This document shows positions 27,040-35,993 of a stretch of DNA of 64,000 nucleotides, one piece after another. Both the position numbers and the translations under genes were made by a program. The DNA is taken from contig DATJSN010000059.1 in NCBI GenBank assembly GCA_035504095.1, positions 33,843 to 97,842 of the forward strand, given 5' to 3'. Within the stretch, counting starts at the first letter, position 1. The number at the start of each line of letters is the position of its first letter. The DNA is from DATJSN01 sp035504095 (GTDB taxonomy: Bacteria; Planctomycetota; Phycisphaerae; WQYP01). Under the pieces are notes generated by a model. That model did not search any database. It was not told the DNA's origin and was given only the letters and a program-made list of their open reading frames with translations.

Positions 27040-27858
27040 TTATTTAATTCTGTTTAAAAAATCATCAACTAAAGTTCCGGCGAGTTGTTTGCGAACCACC
27101 CGACGTGAATTATGGCCATCGATGATCCAGGCGCCAGGATCATTGCCTTGAACCATCTGGAGTGTATTGGCGACGATGACATCAGCACGACTCTGAATAC
27201 GGCTTTCCCCGGCTATGCGGATGAGTTCATCTTCGCTCATGGCGACCTCGAGTTTGAATTTATAAAGCAAACCGCGATAGTTCCATTGTGTGCGAAATAG
27301 ATCGATGATTTTTTCACTCTGAACCCCGCGAACAGCGATCAGCTGGTGATTTCCTTTGACCTTTGCAGCCTGCACGTTTTCAACAACCCAATTGGCCTGG
27401 GGTGGATTCGAATCCGGTATGGGAGTGCTGCTAATAATCCGAAATACGCCATCAGGGATATAGTCGCTCACGGCTGCGGTCATAAATACGCCGCGATAAT
27501 TTTTTTGGCTTAGACATTGAGGTATCAGTGCGATCAGTTCAGAGTGTGAGCGAAAACCCAGGGTATTTAATGCGCCCGCGTTTCCTCGTATACCACAAGC
27601 GTATTTAACATGTTCCGCATTTGAAGTCAGCAACGTTACATCAGCGACATCAAGCATTTTGGTCGCGATATCCAGGCCTGTTCGACCAGTAAAAATGTTG
27701 TTCCACTGGCGCACGTCGTCGATGCGTTCGAGTGTGTTGCCCGCGGTGATTAAAACGTGCGGATGTTCAGCCATGGCGGCTATGTTAGAGGCTAATTTTT
27801 CGCGAGTCGAGGGCGAAATTCCTGTGAAAATGCCTTTTTCAGGCATCATCAAACCCAA
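27040..27858 (-). CDS. CoaB-like (phosphopantothenoylcysteine synthetase/DFP family) protein
   Basis: The 272-residue protein resembles the CoaB half of the Dfp flavoprotein: ITAGNTLERIDDVRQWNNIFTG, matching ITAGGTREPIDPVR in CoaB. It also has LDVADVTLLTSN, TAAVSDYIP (CoaB AAVADY), KFKLEVAMSEDELI and RADVIVANTLQ (CoaB ADLIVAND). There is no CoaC decarboxylase half. Key positions such as the second glycine of TAGG are changed (TAGN), so it may be a diverged paralogue with a different substrate rather than the main coenzyme A enzyme. It converges on cydB, and the cold-shock gene lies upstream by 21 nt on the same strand. Confidence 0.68.
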   Translation of the reverse strand: MGLMMPEKGIFTGISPSTREKLASNIAAMAEHPHVLITAGNTLERIDDVRQWNNIFTGRTGLDIATKMLDVADVTLLTSNAEHVKYACGIRGNAGALNTLGFRSHSELIALIPQCLSQKNYRGVFMTAAVSDYIPDGVFRIISSTPIPDSNPPQANWVVENVQAAKVKGNHQLIAVRGVQSEKIIDLFRTQWNYRGLLYKFKLEVAMSEDELIRIAGESRIQSRADVIVANTLQMVQGNDPGAWIIDGHNSRRVVRKQLAGTLVDDFLNRIK

Positions 27859-27879
27859 TGTTGTTCAGACGGGATCAAA

Positions 27880-28140
27880 TTAGTGTGCTTTGGTTTTAAT
27901 TTTGGGGGCGGTTAGAACGTTATCCGTTTGATCAATTGGCCGTACGCTCGTTGCTTTTAAACCCTTGGGGCCTTCTTCGGCTTCATATTCAACAGTTTGG
28001 CCTTCTTTAAGTGTACGAAAGCCCTCCGAAATAATGACGCTGTGATGGACGAAAATATCCAGTTTTTGATCTTCAGTGGTAATAAAGCCGAACCCTTTTC
28101 GGTCATTAAACCATTTTACGCGACCGATACTTTTGGACAT
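27880..28140 (-). CDS. Cold-shock domain protein (CspA family) with extended tail
   Basis: The 86-residue single-stranded nucleic-acid-binding protein has RNP1 (KGFGFI, residues 15-20) and RNP2 (DIFVHHS, 28-34), plus the usual GQTVEYEAEEGPKGLKA end of the fold. A basic tail of about 18 residues follows the domain. It probably acts as an RNA chaperone. It is followed after 21 nt by the CoaB-like gene. A long non-coding region upstream may form a leader, as is usual for cold-shock genes. Confidence 0.93.
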   Translation of the reverse strand: MSKSIGRVKWFNDRKGFGFITTEDQKLDIFVHHSVIISEGFRTLKEGQTVEYEAEEGPKGLKATSVRPIDQTDNVLTAPKIKTKAH

Positions 28141-28885
28141 GTTGATTGCGCCCCCAAATTATTGCAGGCGTCCTGAATAAATGATTTAATGACGTATCTT
28201 ACCATTTATGACTGACCTAACGTGTACGACTTGAAGTTCAGATCAAAGTCACAATATATTTACGTGGGGGAATTATAGAAATTATTTCCATTTTCAGTCA
28301 AGGGAAATATTCAACGCTTATTTCATCGAAGTGAAAAGCATCTTTTTAAGATATCAAAATAATAGTCCCATAGAATGACTATTTACCAAGCTTTGTGCTT
28401 GGTTATCACCCATATACTTCCGAGCGCATTTAAATACCTGAAATTTCGAGAATGTTTGTTTTGCGCCCTATAACCAAATCATGGCCGTTATTTGTGTTAG
28501 AAACACGCTTTTTATGACGACGTTGATGAATAGTATGAGACACTCATGTCGGAGCAGGGAAAATTGCACCGTCCGGTAAGCGAAATTTTTATTAAAAAAG
28601 AAGCGTTTTTTTTGCGTTGTTGTCACTTTTAGTTTAGCATGAGTATGCGGGGTAAGCTGTTCCGCGAGGTGTGTGTCAAGAGTTCGCCTGTAAAAAAGAA
28701 ATAAATTATCCTGACGCCTGTGGCCGAAGGGTATATATTAAAAGCTCTTGATTACCGGCTCTAATCTGAGCTTAACAGGGGCCCGAAGAAAGGTAACCTT
28801 ATGGCATCTTGCGGGTTAAATGAATAGATGCAGCGGGCTGATTAAAATCCCGCGACGCGGACGTTGATATTTTACAGGAGCCGGC
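28141..28885. promoter_or_regulatory. Long divergent intergenic region between the cold-shock and GGDEF genes
   Basis: This 745-nt region has no convincing gene. It must hold the promoters of both divergent genes. The half next to the GGDEF gene has short inverted repeats: AAGCTC at 28742 with GAGCTT at 28768, and GCGGG with CCCGC near 28834-28854. They could fold in a leader RNA. The conserved core of the c-di-GMP riboswitch classes was looked for and not found. Only very short frames occur. Confidence 0.4.
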
Positions 28886-30154
28886 ATGAAGCCGGTGAAT
28901 TGGATAAGCAAGGATGCACCTCTCGCCGAGACGTCTTCGGCGGGGCGGAGCCTGCCGGCAAATGGTCTGCAGACTACGAGAGAGAGGTATGTTGTGTCGG
29001 GCCTCAATCCCTTAGAGCCTTTGCCTCCGCTTGGGCGCGACCCTGTTCGCCCGGCTCGGGAAGTTTTTAAACAACGTCGAGCACCTGCGGAAACACCCAA
29101 AACCCCTGCTGCACCACAGGACGTTTCCCCGGCATCTCAGGCGGCCCGTAACGATGCTTCGCGAAAAAAGCCCGCCTCTGAAGAACCGGCCCAGGAACCA
29201 TCATCACCTCCTGAGGAGGCTGCGACCAAAGAGAATGAAGAACCTTTGTCGCTGAAACTGCCAATTCAGGCACAGCTTACTCTGATTCGCACGATCATGA
29301 CCGGCCGTCAGGATTTTGTTGCGGTGGCCCTGGAACAGCTTCAAAGCTCTTTGCGTAATATCTTCTGGCCGGGCGTTTTGCGTATTTATCGTCCGGACAT
29401 GGAATCCTCGGAGTCCGGGCCAGCCGATGTTCCCAGAGCGACAGCGCCCCTGGTGTGCGGCGAAGAAAATTATGGTTCGCTTGTTCTGGAAGGAACCCCG
29501 CCCAACCCGCGCACGGTGGATCAGCTTCGGCAGGCCGCCTTGTGGCTGGCGGCCATGTTGTCCATCGCCCATAAATTGTCCAGCCTGCAACAACTTGCGG
29601 ATACCGATGAACTTTCGGGCGCATTCAACCGTCGCTATTTCATGGAAAATGTGCCCAAGGTGCTGGAAAGAGCCAGGCGGGAACGTTTCTGTGTGACCAT
29701 ACTTCTTTTTGATATCGATAATTTTAAACAATACAACGACCAGTTTGGTCACGCCGCCGGCGATGCGATTATTCGTGAAATCATCGGACTCCTGCGACAC
29801 TGCACGCGCACCCGAGATATGGTGGCGCGTATCGGTGGAGATGAATTTGCCGTGGTCTTCTGGGACGAAGGTTCGCCAAGGCACCCCGACAGCCAGCATC
29901 CGCGTAATGTTCTGACCGTCGCTCATCGTTTCCGCAAAGCGGTCGAGGATCATCCCTGGAACACCGAAGGCGGTCCCATTGCGGGCAAACTCAGTATCAG
30001 CGGCGGTTTGGCAACGTTTCCCTGGGACGCGCAAAATTTGCACGATCTGATGATCGTGGCCGACGGAGAATTGATGCGCGCCAAATCTCTGGGCAAGAAC
30101 GCCATCGTTTTGGCCGGTCCGGAACAGTCTCCACCAACCCAGCCTAACCGGTAA
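28886..30154 (+). CDS. Diguanylate cyclase (GGDEF domain) with disordered N-terminus
   Basis: The 422-residue protein probably makes cyclic di-GMP. Residues 1 to about 120 are rich in Pro, Ala, Glu and Lys and look disordered. Residues about 125-225 may be a GAF-like sensor. The GGDEF domain begins with TDELSGAFNRRYF (about 240). It carries the metal site FDIDNFKQYND and an intact active-site loop RIGGDEF at 315-321. An inhibitory site RxxD (Arg308-Asp311) lies five residues before GGDEF, so feedback inhibition by c-di-GMP is expected. AGGAG stands before the ATG. There is no signal peptide or membrane span. The signal sensed is unknown. Confidence 0.9.
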   Translation: MKPVNWISKDAPLAETSSAGRSLPANGLQTTRERYVVSGLNPLEPLPPLGRDPVRPAREVFKQRRAPAETPKTPAAPQDVSPASQAARNDASRKKPASEEPAQEPSSPPEEAATKENEEPLSLKLPIQAQLTLIRTIMTGRQDFVAVALEQLQSSLRNIFWPGVLRIYRPDMESSESGPADVPRATAPLVCGEENYGSLVLEGTPPNPRTVDQLRQAALWLAAMLSIAHKLSSLQQLADTDELSGAFNRRYFMENVPKVLERARRERFCVTILLFDIDNFKQYNDQFGHAAGDAIIREIIGLLRHCTRTRDMVARIGGDEFAVVFWDEGSPRHPDSQHPRNVLTVAHRFRKAVEDHPWNTEGGPIAGKLSISGGLATFPWDAQNLHDLMIVADGELMRAKSLGKNAIVLAGPEQSPPTQPNR

Positions 30155-30277
30155 TAACCGGGCCTTTTTCGCAGTTCATTTGTCAGAATAAATGTTTTTG
30201 GCCATTTTGTGGCGGTGATTGGCAATTCAAGCCATTCGCGCTGATAATGCCCTATATCAAGGAGAATTGGAGGCTCC

Positions 30278-31306
30278 ATGGAATTTCTCAGGCTCTTGAC
30301 CGAAACCCCGGGCGTTCCCGGTCGTGAAGAATTGATCCGGGCGATCATTGAACGTGAATCACAGGGGCTTTTTGATCAAACACGCGTCGATGCGCTGGGC
30401 AATCTGATTTGCACTAAAAAAGCGGAGCGTCTTATTCCGGATCGAACCCCGCAGCGCATCATGATCGCTGCCCACATGGATCAGATCGGTTTTTATGTTC
30501 GTCACATCGATGAAAAGGGCTTTATACGCATACACAACGTCGGCGGTTTTGACACCCGCAATTTGCACGCCAATCGCGTACTCGTTCAGGGCCGCCGGGA
30601 CTTGCCTGGAGTATTAAATCCCGCCGGCAGGCCAATTCATATTGCCACGGAAGAAGACCGCAAAAAGATATACCAGGTGAATGAATTTATTGTGGACGTC
30701 GGTTTGCCCGGTAAAAAAGTCAAACAATTGGTGCGCGTCGGTGATCCGGTAACCCTGGTCAGGGAATTTGCCCAGATAGGCGATTTTGTCAGCGGCCAGG
30801 CGATGGACAACCGTGCCGCGGTATGGGTCGCGGTTCGGGCATTGCAGCGCGTAAAAAAATCTCGTTATGACATAGTGGTCGTGTTTACCGTTCAGGAGGA
30901 AGTCGGTTTGCGTGGAGCCGGTCCCGCGACGTTCGGACTCGAACCGGACATCGCCATCGCTTTGGATACCACTCTTGCCTGCGATACGCCAGGCGTTCCC
31001 GAAGATCAAAGTGTCACCCAGGCCGGTGCCGGGGTGGGTATTAAAGTCATGGATGCCTCATCTATAAGCGACCGCTCATTAGTCGAGAGTTTTGTAAGCG
31101 TCGCAAGACGGGAAAAAATTCCCTTTCAGCTCGAACTCCTGCCCATGGGCGGCACGGACGCCGGCGCCATGCAGCGTACTCGTGTAGGCTATAAAACCAT
31201 TACTTTAAGCATTCCGACCCGCTATATTCATACCGTAACGGAAATGGTGCATCGCGACGATTTGCACGCCGCCCGGAATTTGCTCGCGGCGTGGTTATCC
31301 AATTGA
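30278..31306 (+). CDS. M42-family metallopeptidase (glutamyl/deblocking aminopeptidase type)
   Basis: The 342-residue cytosolic protein has the two-metal site of the M42 family: His66 (AAHMDQIG), Asp177 (AMDNR), the Glu206-Glu207 pair (VQEEVG), Asp229 (ALDTT) and His317 (YIHT). Members form large dodecameric aminopeptidases that trim peptides; some were once called endoglucanases. An AAGGAGAATTGGAGG region precedes the ATG. It is followed by the debranching enzyme gene after 53 nt on the same strand, but a functional link is not evident. Confidence 0.92.
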   Translation: MEFLRLLTETPGVPGREELIRAIIERESQGLFDQTRVDALGNLICTKKAERLIPDRTPQRIMIAAHMDQIGFYVRHIDEKGFIRIHNVGGFDTRNLHANRVLVQGRRDLPGVLNPAGRPIHIATEEDRKKIYQVNEFIVDVGLPGKKVKQLVRVGDPVTLVREFAQIGDFVSGQAMDNRAAVWVAVRALQRVKKSRYDIVVVFTVQEEVGLRGAGPATFGLEPDIAIALDTTLACDTPGVPEDQSVTQAGAGVGIKVMDASSISDRSLVESFVSVARREKIPFQLELLPMGGTDAGAMQRTRVGYKTITLSIPTRYIHTVTEMVHRDDLHAARNLLAAWLSN

Positions 31307-31359
31307 TTTTTGGACCCTTGTGGGCATAAGCTTGATTATGCAGGTTAGTTGGTGGCAGT

Positions 31360-33456
31360 ATGACGAACGAATATCTGTTTGATCAAAAGATCTGCACAGA
31401 TCTGAACGCTTCAATGACGCTTGAGTGGCTTTGCACAAACGGTCGCGGTGGTTTTGCCACCGGTACCGTCGCCGGTATAAACACGCGTAAATATCACGGC
31501 TATCTGGTGGCCGCGGCCCGGCCGCCGGTGGAACGTTACGTTTTGCTTTCCCGTGTGGAAGATCGCATCTGGATTGGCGAAAAGAGTTACCCTCTTTCCA
31601 GCAATGAATTTCCCGACATCATCGACCCACAAGGTTACCGTAATCTGATCCGTTTCGAATTGCGAACAGGCCCTGTATGGCGCTACAGCTTTGACGGCGT
31701 AATCATAGAAAAATCCATTGTTTTTTTACATGATCAGGATGCCGTTTCGATTCGTTATGAATTGGTTTCGGCCGCTGATGGTCAGTCGGATATTCGCCTG
31801 CATTTGCAGCCCATGCTCGCGGGCCGGCATTTTCATGCTACAACAGAAGCCAACAATCGTCCCGCATGGAATATGGAGGATCTAAGGACTCCCACCGATC
31901 AATTGGTGCTTTCGGCGCCGCAATGCCCGTTGCGCCTTTTTATCAGCCATAACGCCGATCGTTTCAGCATCGGACCATGCTGGTGGTACAACTATGTTTT
32001 GCGCGAAGAACGCAACCGGGGCTATCCGTATCAGGATGATCTGTGGACTCCCGGAGTATTGGAGTTTGCGCTTAAGCTGGGTCATCCTGTGGGTTTGATC
32101 GGTTCGGTGCGCCCGGTGGCGTTTGCCGAACAATCTTCGCTGATTCAAAAAGAGCAATCGCGGCAGCAACATTTGTCCATTAAACAGGATGTTTCGTTGC
32201 CGGCCGCAAATTTGATTAATAAACTCACCGCCGCGGCGGATCAATTTCTCGTTTATCGTTCCTCAGATCAGTCACCGACCGGAAAAATGTCCGTTATCGC
32301 CGGTTATCCCTGGTTCGAGGATTGGGGCCGGGATACGTTTATCAGCCTCGCGGGACTTACGTTGGTAACCGGAAAATTTAATGCGGCGCGCAGCATTCTG
32401 GTGACGTTCGCCGACCACATTCGCGACGGCCTGGTTCCCAATCGTTTCCCAGATGATTCCAAGGAGCCTGATTACAACACTGTGGATGCTTCACTTTGGC
32501 TGGTGCATGCGGCCTATCAATATTGGCGTTATTCCGGCGATTTTGCCCTGCTGAAAAACTATCTCTACGGCCCGTTGTGCCGCATTCTCGACGCCTATAG
32601 CAATGGAACCAGTTACGGCATTCGCATGGATAACGATGCCCTGATCCGTGCCGGTGAACCGGGAGTTCAGCTTACCTGGATGGACGCCAAAATCGGCTGG
32701 AAAGTCATCACGCCGCGTTACGGCAAGCCGGTGGAAATTAACGCCCTCTGGTACAACGCGCTGAGAATTATGGAATTTCTGGCGCAAAAAGCCGGCGATC
32801 CGGGCCGGGCCGCTTTGTGGGAAAATCTTGCCGGACGTGTCCAGAAAAGCTTCGTGGAAAAATTCTGGAACAAGCAATTGCAGTGTCTTTACGATGTCGT
32901 CGGGGATGATGGCAAACCGGATGCCGCCATACGGCCCAACCAGATATTGGCGATCAGTCTGCCGTTTTCGATTCTTTCTTCCGCGTCCGCTAAATCGGTT
33001 TTGTCCATTGTTCAGAGGGAATTGCTCACGCCCATGGGCCTGCGTACGCTCTCACCCGGCTCGCCGGGCTATTGCGGGCGTTATCAGGGCAATCAGGAAA
33101 GCCGCGATCACGCCTACCATCAGGGCACCGTCTGGCCATGGCTTATTGGTCCGTTTGTTAGTGCCTATGTCAAAGTCAACGGTTCATCGCCGGATGTGCG
33201 CAGCAAGGCCTGGGAATTTCTCCAGCCCTTCGAAGCCCATCTGCGCCAGGCCGGCATTGGCAGCATAAATGAGATCGCCGACGGCGATTTCCCGCATTTG
33301 CCGCGCGGATGCATTGCCCAGGCCTGGTCCGTGGGCGAAGTGATACGCAGTTGTTGGGAGGACGTTTTAGGCCGTGCTCCGTCCTGGCCGCACGAAACAC
33401 AGGACTCCAGCGCCATTCCCCATGTCGGTATCTCCGCCGGCGCTGTAAAACTTTAA
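31360..33456 (+). CDS. Glycogen debranching enzyme (amylo-alpha-1,6-glucosidase)
   Basis: The 698-residue protein has the N-terminal GDE_N domain (LEWLCTNGRGGFATGTVAGINTRKYHG) and a C-terminal (alpha/alpha)6 glucosidase domain. The latter carries YPWFEDWGRDTFISLAGL, GLVPNRFPD, the YNTVDASLW segment, TWMDAKIG and DHAYHQGTVWPWL, with catalytic carboxylates in DWGRD and DA. It removes alpha-1,6 branches left by glycogen phosphorylase and so complements glgP at 15.3-17.9 kb although it lies elsewhere. No signal peptide is seen. The start ATG has only a weak GGTGG site. Confidence 0.92.
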   Translation: MTNEYLFDQKICTDLNASMTLEWLCTNGRGGFATGTVAGINTRKYHGYLVAAARPPVERYVLLSRVEDRIWIGEKSYPLSSNEFPDIIDPQGYRNLIRFELRTGPVWRYSFDGVIIEKSIVFLHDQDAVSIRYELVSAADGQSDIRLHLQPMLAGRHFHATTEANNRPAWNMEDLRTPTDQLVLSAPQCPLRLFISHNADRFSIGPCWWYNYVLREERNRGYPYQDDLWTPGVLEFALKLGHPVGLIGSVRPVAFAEQSSLIQKEQSRQQHLSIKQDVSLPAANLINKLTAAADQFLVYRSSDQSPTGKMSVIAGYPWFEDWGRDTFISLAGLTLVTGKFNAARSILVTFADHIRDGLVPNRFPDDSKEPDYNTVDASLWLVHAAYQYWRYSGDFALLKNYLYGPLCRILDAYSNGTSYGIRMDNDALIRAGEPGVQLTWMDAKIGWKVITPRYGKPVEINALWYNALRIMEFLAQKAGDPGRAALWENLAGRVQKSFVEKFWNKQLQCLYDVVGDDGKPDAAIRPNQILAISLPFSILSSASAKSVLSIVQRELLTPMGLRTLSPGSPGYCGRYQGNQESRDHAYHQGTVWPWLIGPFVSAYVKVNGSSPDVRSKAWEFLQPFEAHLRQAGIGSINEIADGDFPHLPRGCIAQAWSVGEVIRSCWEDVLGRAPSWPHETQDSSAIPHVGISAGAVKL

Positions 33457-33493
33457 AATTCTCATTGATTTAATAACCCGCCTTAGCGGATGT

Positions 33494-33517
33494 AACTCGG
33501 GCTCTTGAGCCTGAGTT
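33494..33517. terminator. Hairpin downstream of the debranching enzyme
   Basis: AACTCGGGCT and AGCCTGAGTT form a 10-bp stem, including one G-T wobble, around a CTTG loop. This lies 38 nt after the stop codon. There is no T-tract, so it may be a dispersed repeat hairpin of the 'ctcagg/cctgag' family found at 57.8-64 kb rather than a true intrinsic terminator. Confidence 0.4.
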
Positions 33518-33684
33518 ATAGCCCAGGCATTCCCCGCCCTGAGCTATGTCGAAGGGTTTACCGGGACCAATTAAAACCAATCGTAAATGCGTTATTTTGT
33601 TCTTCTGCTCACCAGCTCAACTTTCTCCTGCTCTCGGCGGCGGTACCGCCGCCGTGCCAGTCACCTTCTATGAGCCGAGCCTTG

Positions 33685-33904
33685 TCAAGCAGAATTTTCG
33701 TCGTCATGAGTCGATGGGTTGAACCTTCTATTCAGTGCTTCCGCGAATGATTTTTGTTCTCTATTTTCGCGGGCCTATTCAACTGTTCAATAGCCTGCCC
33801 CATTCTATCCCACGGGCTTAAATCCCAAGGTCATCAGTCGGGGTTGGGCTTTCCTGTCATCGACCTTAACGACTCCTATTCGCTTCGACGTTCCTTGGGA
33901 TGGC
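33685..33904 (-). ncRNA. Candidate bridge/seek RNA region of the IS110-family element
   Basis: Read in the transposase direction, this non-coding segment begins 3 nt after the stop codon. It can form a 9-bp stem (ATCCCAAGG at 33822-33830 with CCTTGGGAT at 33893-33901) that closes a loop of about 62 nt. A second perfect 7-bp stem pairs CCGCGAA at 33741-33747 with TTCGCGG at 33766-33772. IS110-family transposases are known to use an element-encoded RNA with large internal loops that pair with target and donor DNA; in IS1111 members it lies after the transposase gene. Position and structure fit, but expression is not shown. Confidence 0.5.
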
Positions 33905-34951
33905 TTAGCGCTCAATCCCAACGGTTAATCCCGTCGGATTCTTCCACGGCGTACCATCACGTAACATCGCCCAGAGTTTAACTAATAAACGCCGAGCCAC
34001 CGCCACAATGGCGATCTTCTTACGCTTCGGACTGCCACGCCGAACCTGTTCATACACCTCGCGCATCCAGGTATTTTTCCACACACCCAGCCAGGCAATC
34101 TCCACCAACAACCCCCGCAACAGACGATGGCCAGCCTTGCTGATGTGACCCTGCCGATCACTTTGGCCACTCTGCCAGCGACGAGGGGTCAAACCCACGT
34201 AACAACCCACCTGCCGGCCATTCTTAAAGCGCTGCGGATTATCCAATACCGCCACCACCGCCTCACTTAAACGCGGCCCCACGCAAGGCGCCTGTTGTAA
34301 ACGCTTCACGGCCTCCAGCGTTTGGCCCAGCTTCGCCAGTTGTCCCTCGACCTGATGGATCTGCTCCTGGACCCGCTCCAACTGCTCTAGCTCGCAACCC
34401 ACCTGAAAAAGCCATATCTGTTCCCCAGATGCTCCGGATACGTCCTGTTTCAATCGCGCTAGCCCTTGTTTCGTCCACGCCCCATGCACCGACCCCAGAT
34501 GCAGACCTTGGCGTTCGTAAATGGACCGAAGCGAGTTCTTAATGGCCGTTTGGCGACGCACCAGACTGTGCCGGTATTCGATCAATGCCCGCCATTGGCG
34601 CACCGGCGCCGCGGGTACATGCACGGTGGGCAGGCAATTCATCTCGGATAATTGTGCTAGTTTTAAGGCGTCACTCCGATCCGTTTTGGCCTTAACGGTC
34701 TTCCAACGCCATCGCTCATCATTGCCGTTCGCCACCTGTATTGGAATATTCAGACGCCAGGCGATATCGCAAACCCAGCCCGACGCCGGTCCCGCCTCAA
34801 TCACCAGTCGATCCGGGGAACACCGCCGCAGTAATTGTTCTACGTCATGGGCGTTGGTGCCGATCTTCCCAAAGGTTTGCCGTTGACTTCCCGTCAGATA
34901 ATCCACATACACGCTCTTGTTCTTTCCCAGGTCGAGTGCGAGAATCTTCAT
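33905..34951 (-). CDS. IS110-family transposase (RuvC-like DEDD plus Transposase_20)
   Basis: The 348-residue protein has the N-terminal RuvC-like domain: LALDLGKNKS with the first Asp, RLVIEAGPASGWV with Glu, and KTDRSDALKLAQL with the last acidic pair. A coiled-coil middle follows, then the C-terminal Tnp domain RFKNGRQVGCYVGLTP and WQSGQSDRQGHISKAGHRLLRG, which contains the conserved serine. The reading frame is intact, so the element may be active. The ATG at 34951 has an AGAAAGGACTC site; a GTG 13 codons upstream is in frame but less likely. Confidence 0.92.
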   Translation of the reverse strand: MKILALDLGKNKSVYVDYLTGSQRQTFGKIGTNAHDVEQLLRRCSPDRLVIEAGPASGWVCDIAWRLNIPIQVANGNDERWRWKTVKAKTDRSDALKLAQLSEMNCLPTVHVPAAPVRQWRALIEYRHSLVRRQTAIKNSLRSIYERQGLHLGSVHGAWTKQGLARLKQDVSGASGEQIWLFQVGCELEQLERVQEQIHQVEGQLAKLGQTLEAVKRLQQAPCVGPRLSEAVVAVLDNPQRFKNGRQVGCYVGLTPRRWQSGQSDRQGHISKAGHRLLRGLLVEIAWLGVWKNTWMREVYEQVRRGSPKRKKIAIVAVARRLLVKLWAMLRDGTPWKNPTGLTVGIER

Positions 34952-35145
34952 GGCCGAGTCCTTTCTGAAAAACACGTTTGAGCGATCCACAAGATCAGCT
35001 CGTATCAGCGGAGATTTTACTCTCCGACTTTAACGCGATCAGGAAGGCTCGGCTTCATAGTTTCTATCCCCTTCGTTTGTGCCATCCGCGTGTAGCAAGG
35101 TGGGAAATTTTTGACGCATTGTGGCGTTTGTTGAGTGCCGGCAAA

Positions 35146-35490
35146 TCAAGTCTCAGCGCTAAGCAGAGACAGTATTTCGGCCTGGAGTTTCGATAAGGAA
35201 TTCGTAATGACCTGCCAAACTTCTTTATCGTTGATTAAATCATAGCCGTGAATCAGCACATTCCGAAAGGCAATGATTTGGGCGGTGCTGGAAATCCGTG
35301 AGGCGATGGCGGGGTCAATACGCGTAAGCCGATTCACGGCCTCACCAATGATTTCGAAATTGCGCTCCACCGCCTGACGCATCTGGCGATCCTGCCGGTA
35401 ATCTTCCAGTGTTTTGTTTCGCGTGCTCTCAAGGATGAAGGAAACAGCATCGCTAATATCCACGAGAAGTTTCGGGCTTTTAGGCTGCAT
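35146..35490 (-). CDS. hepT: HepT-like toxin (HEPN domain, DUF86)
   Basis: The 114-residue protein is an all-helical HEPN ribonuclease-type toxin of the HepT/DUF86 family. The catalytic Rx4-6H motif is RNVLIHGY, preceded by the typical ERNFEIIGEAVNRL helix. Its start overlaps the end of the nucleotidyltransferase gene by 11 bp. In characterised pairs the MntA antitoxin AMPylates a tyrosine of HepT near this motif; the HGY tyrosine here is a likely target. The pair lies just outside the insertion sequence. Confidence 0.88.
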   Translation of the reverse strand: MQPKSPKLLVDISDAVSFILESTRNKTLEDYRQDRQMRQAVERNFEIIGEAVNRLTRIDPAIASRISSTAQIIAFRNVLIHGYDLINDKEVWQVITNSLSKLQAEILSLLSAET

Positions 35491-35791
35491 AGAGCAATTC
35501 CCGCGTTCTGTTGACTTCGCGGATAAAGTATGGATTTCGCAACGCCGATATCATCACCAGATCGACGGAACGCTCTAACAGCCGCGCCAATTCATCGCGA
35601 AGATCGAAATATCGGGTCAGCCACGGGCCCAGATCAACGTCAGGCAGAAATTCCACCAGAAAATCCACGTCGCTCCGACTGGTGTCGAAGGCTTCACCGG
35701 CCGCAGAGCCAAACACTTCCAGGCGGGCAACGCCGTAGTCCCGGCAGAGCCTGGCAAGTTCAGCGGATTTGGTCTTTAATTGAGGGATCAT
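35480..35791 (-). CDS. mntA: MntA-like nucleotidyltransferase antitoxin
   Basis: The 103-residue minimal nucleotidyltransferase has the GS...DxD catalytic motif (GSAAGEAFDTSRSDVDFLVEF), with 11 residues between GS and DVD. It is the first gene of a toxin-antitoxin operon and overlaps hepT by 11 bp. In studied systems such proteins inactivate HepT by AMPylation. Length and start (MIPQLK) are normal for the family. Confidence 0.87.
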   Translation of the reverse strand: MIPQLKTKSAELARLCRDYGVARLEVFGSAAGEAFDTSRSDVDFLVEFLPDVDLGPWLTRYFDLRDELARLLERSVDLVMISALRNPYFIREVNRTRELLYAA

Positions 35792-35993
35792 TTAGCACAA
35801 TTCCTGAACGAGAAATATACTACAATGACCGTCATTATCATACCATGTTGCGGCGTGGGTTTTATTCCTCTTTTTCACTCCCGTCTCAGAACTCCCGACT
35901 CCCGTCTCCAGACTCGCCCTCGCTGTTGTCCCGCACAAAAATTCAATTATGATGACGCCCAAGGTATAACCAAAAAATGACGATGAGGAATCG

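Larger units (their letters stand above)
33668..35060 (-). mobile_element. IS110-family insertion sequence, IS1111-like
   Basis: The element is bounded by an imperfect inverted repeat: CTATGAGCCGAGCCTT at 33668-33683 and its complement AAGGCTCGGCTTCATAG at 35044-35060, which has one extra base. The length of about 1.39 kb fits the family. The transposase gene fills most of it. About 220 nt of non-coding DNA lies between the transposase stop and one inverted repeat, and about 93 nt lies at the other end. Inverted repeats and a long non-coding segment after the transposase gene are features of the IS1111 subgroup. The exact ends may lie a few bases outside the repeats. Confidence 0.72.

Noticed and set aside
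28141..28885. c-di-GMP riboswitch before the GGDEF gene
   Set aside because: The conserved core sequences of the known classes were not found; only generic short hairpins are present.
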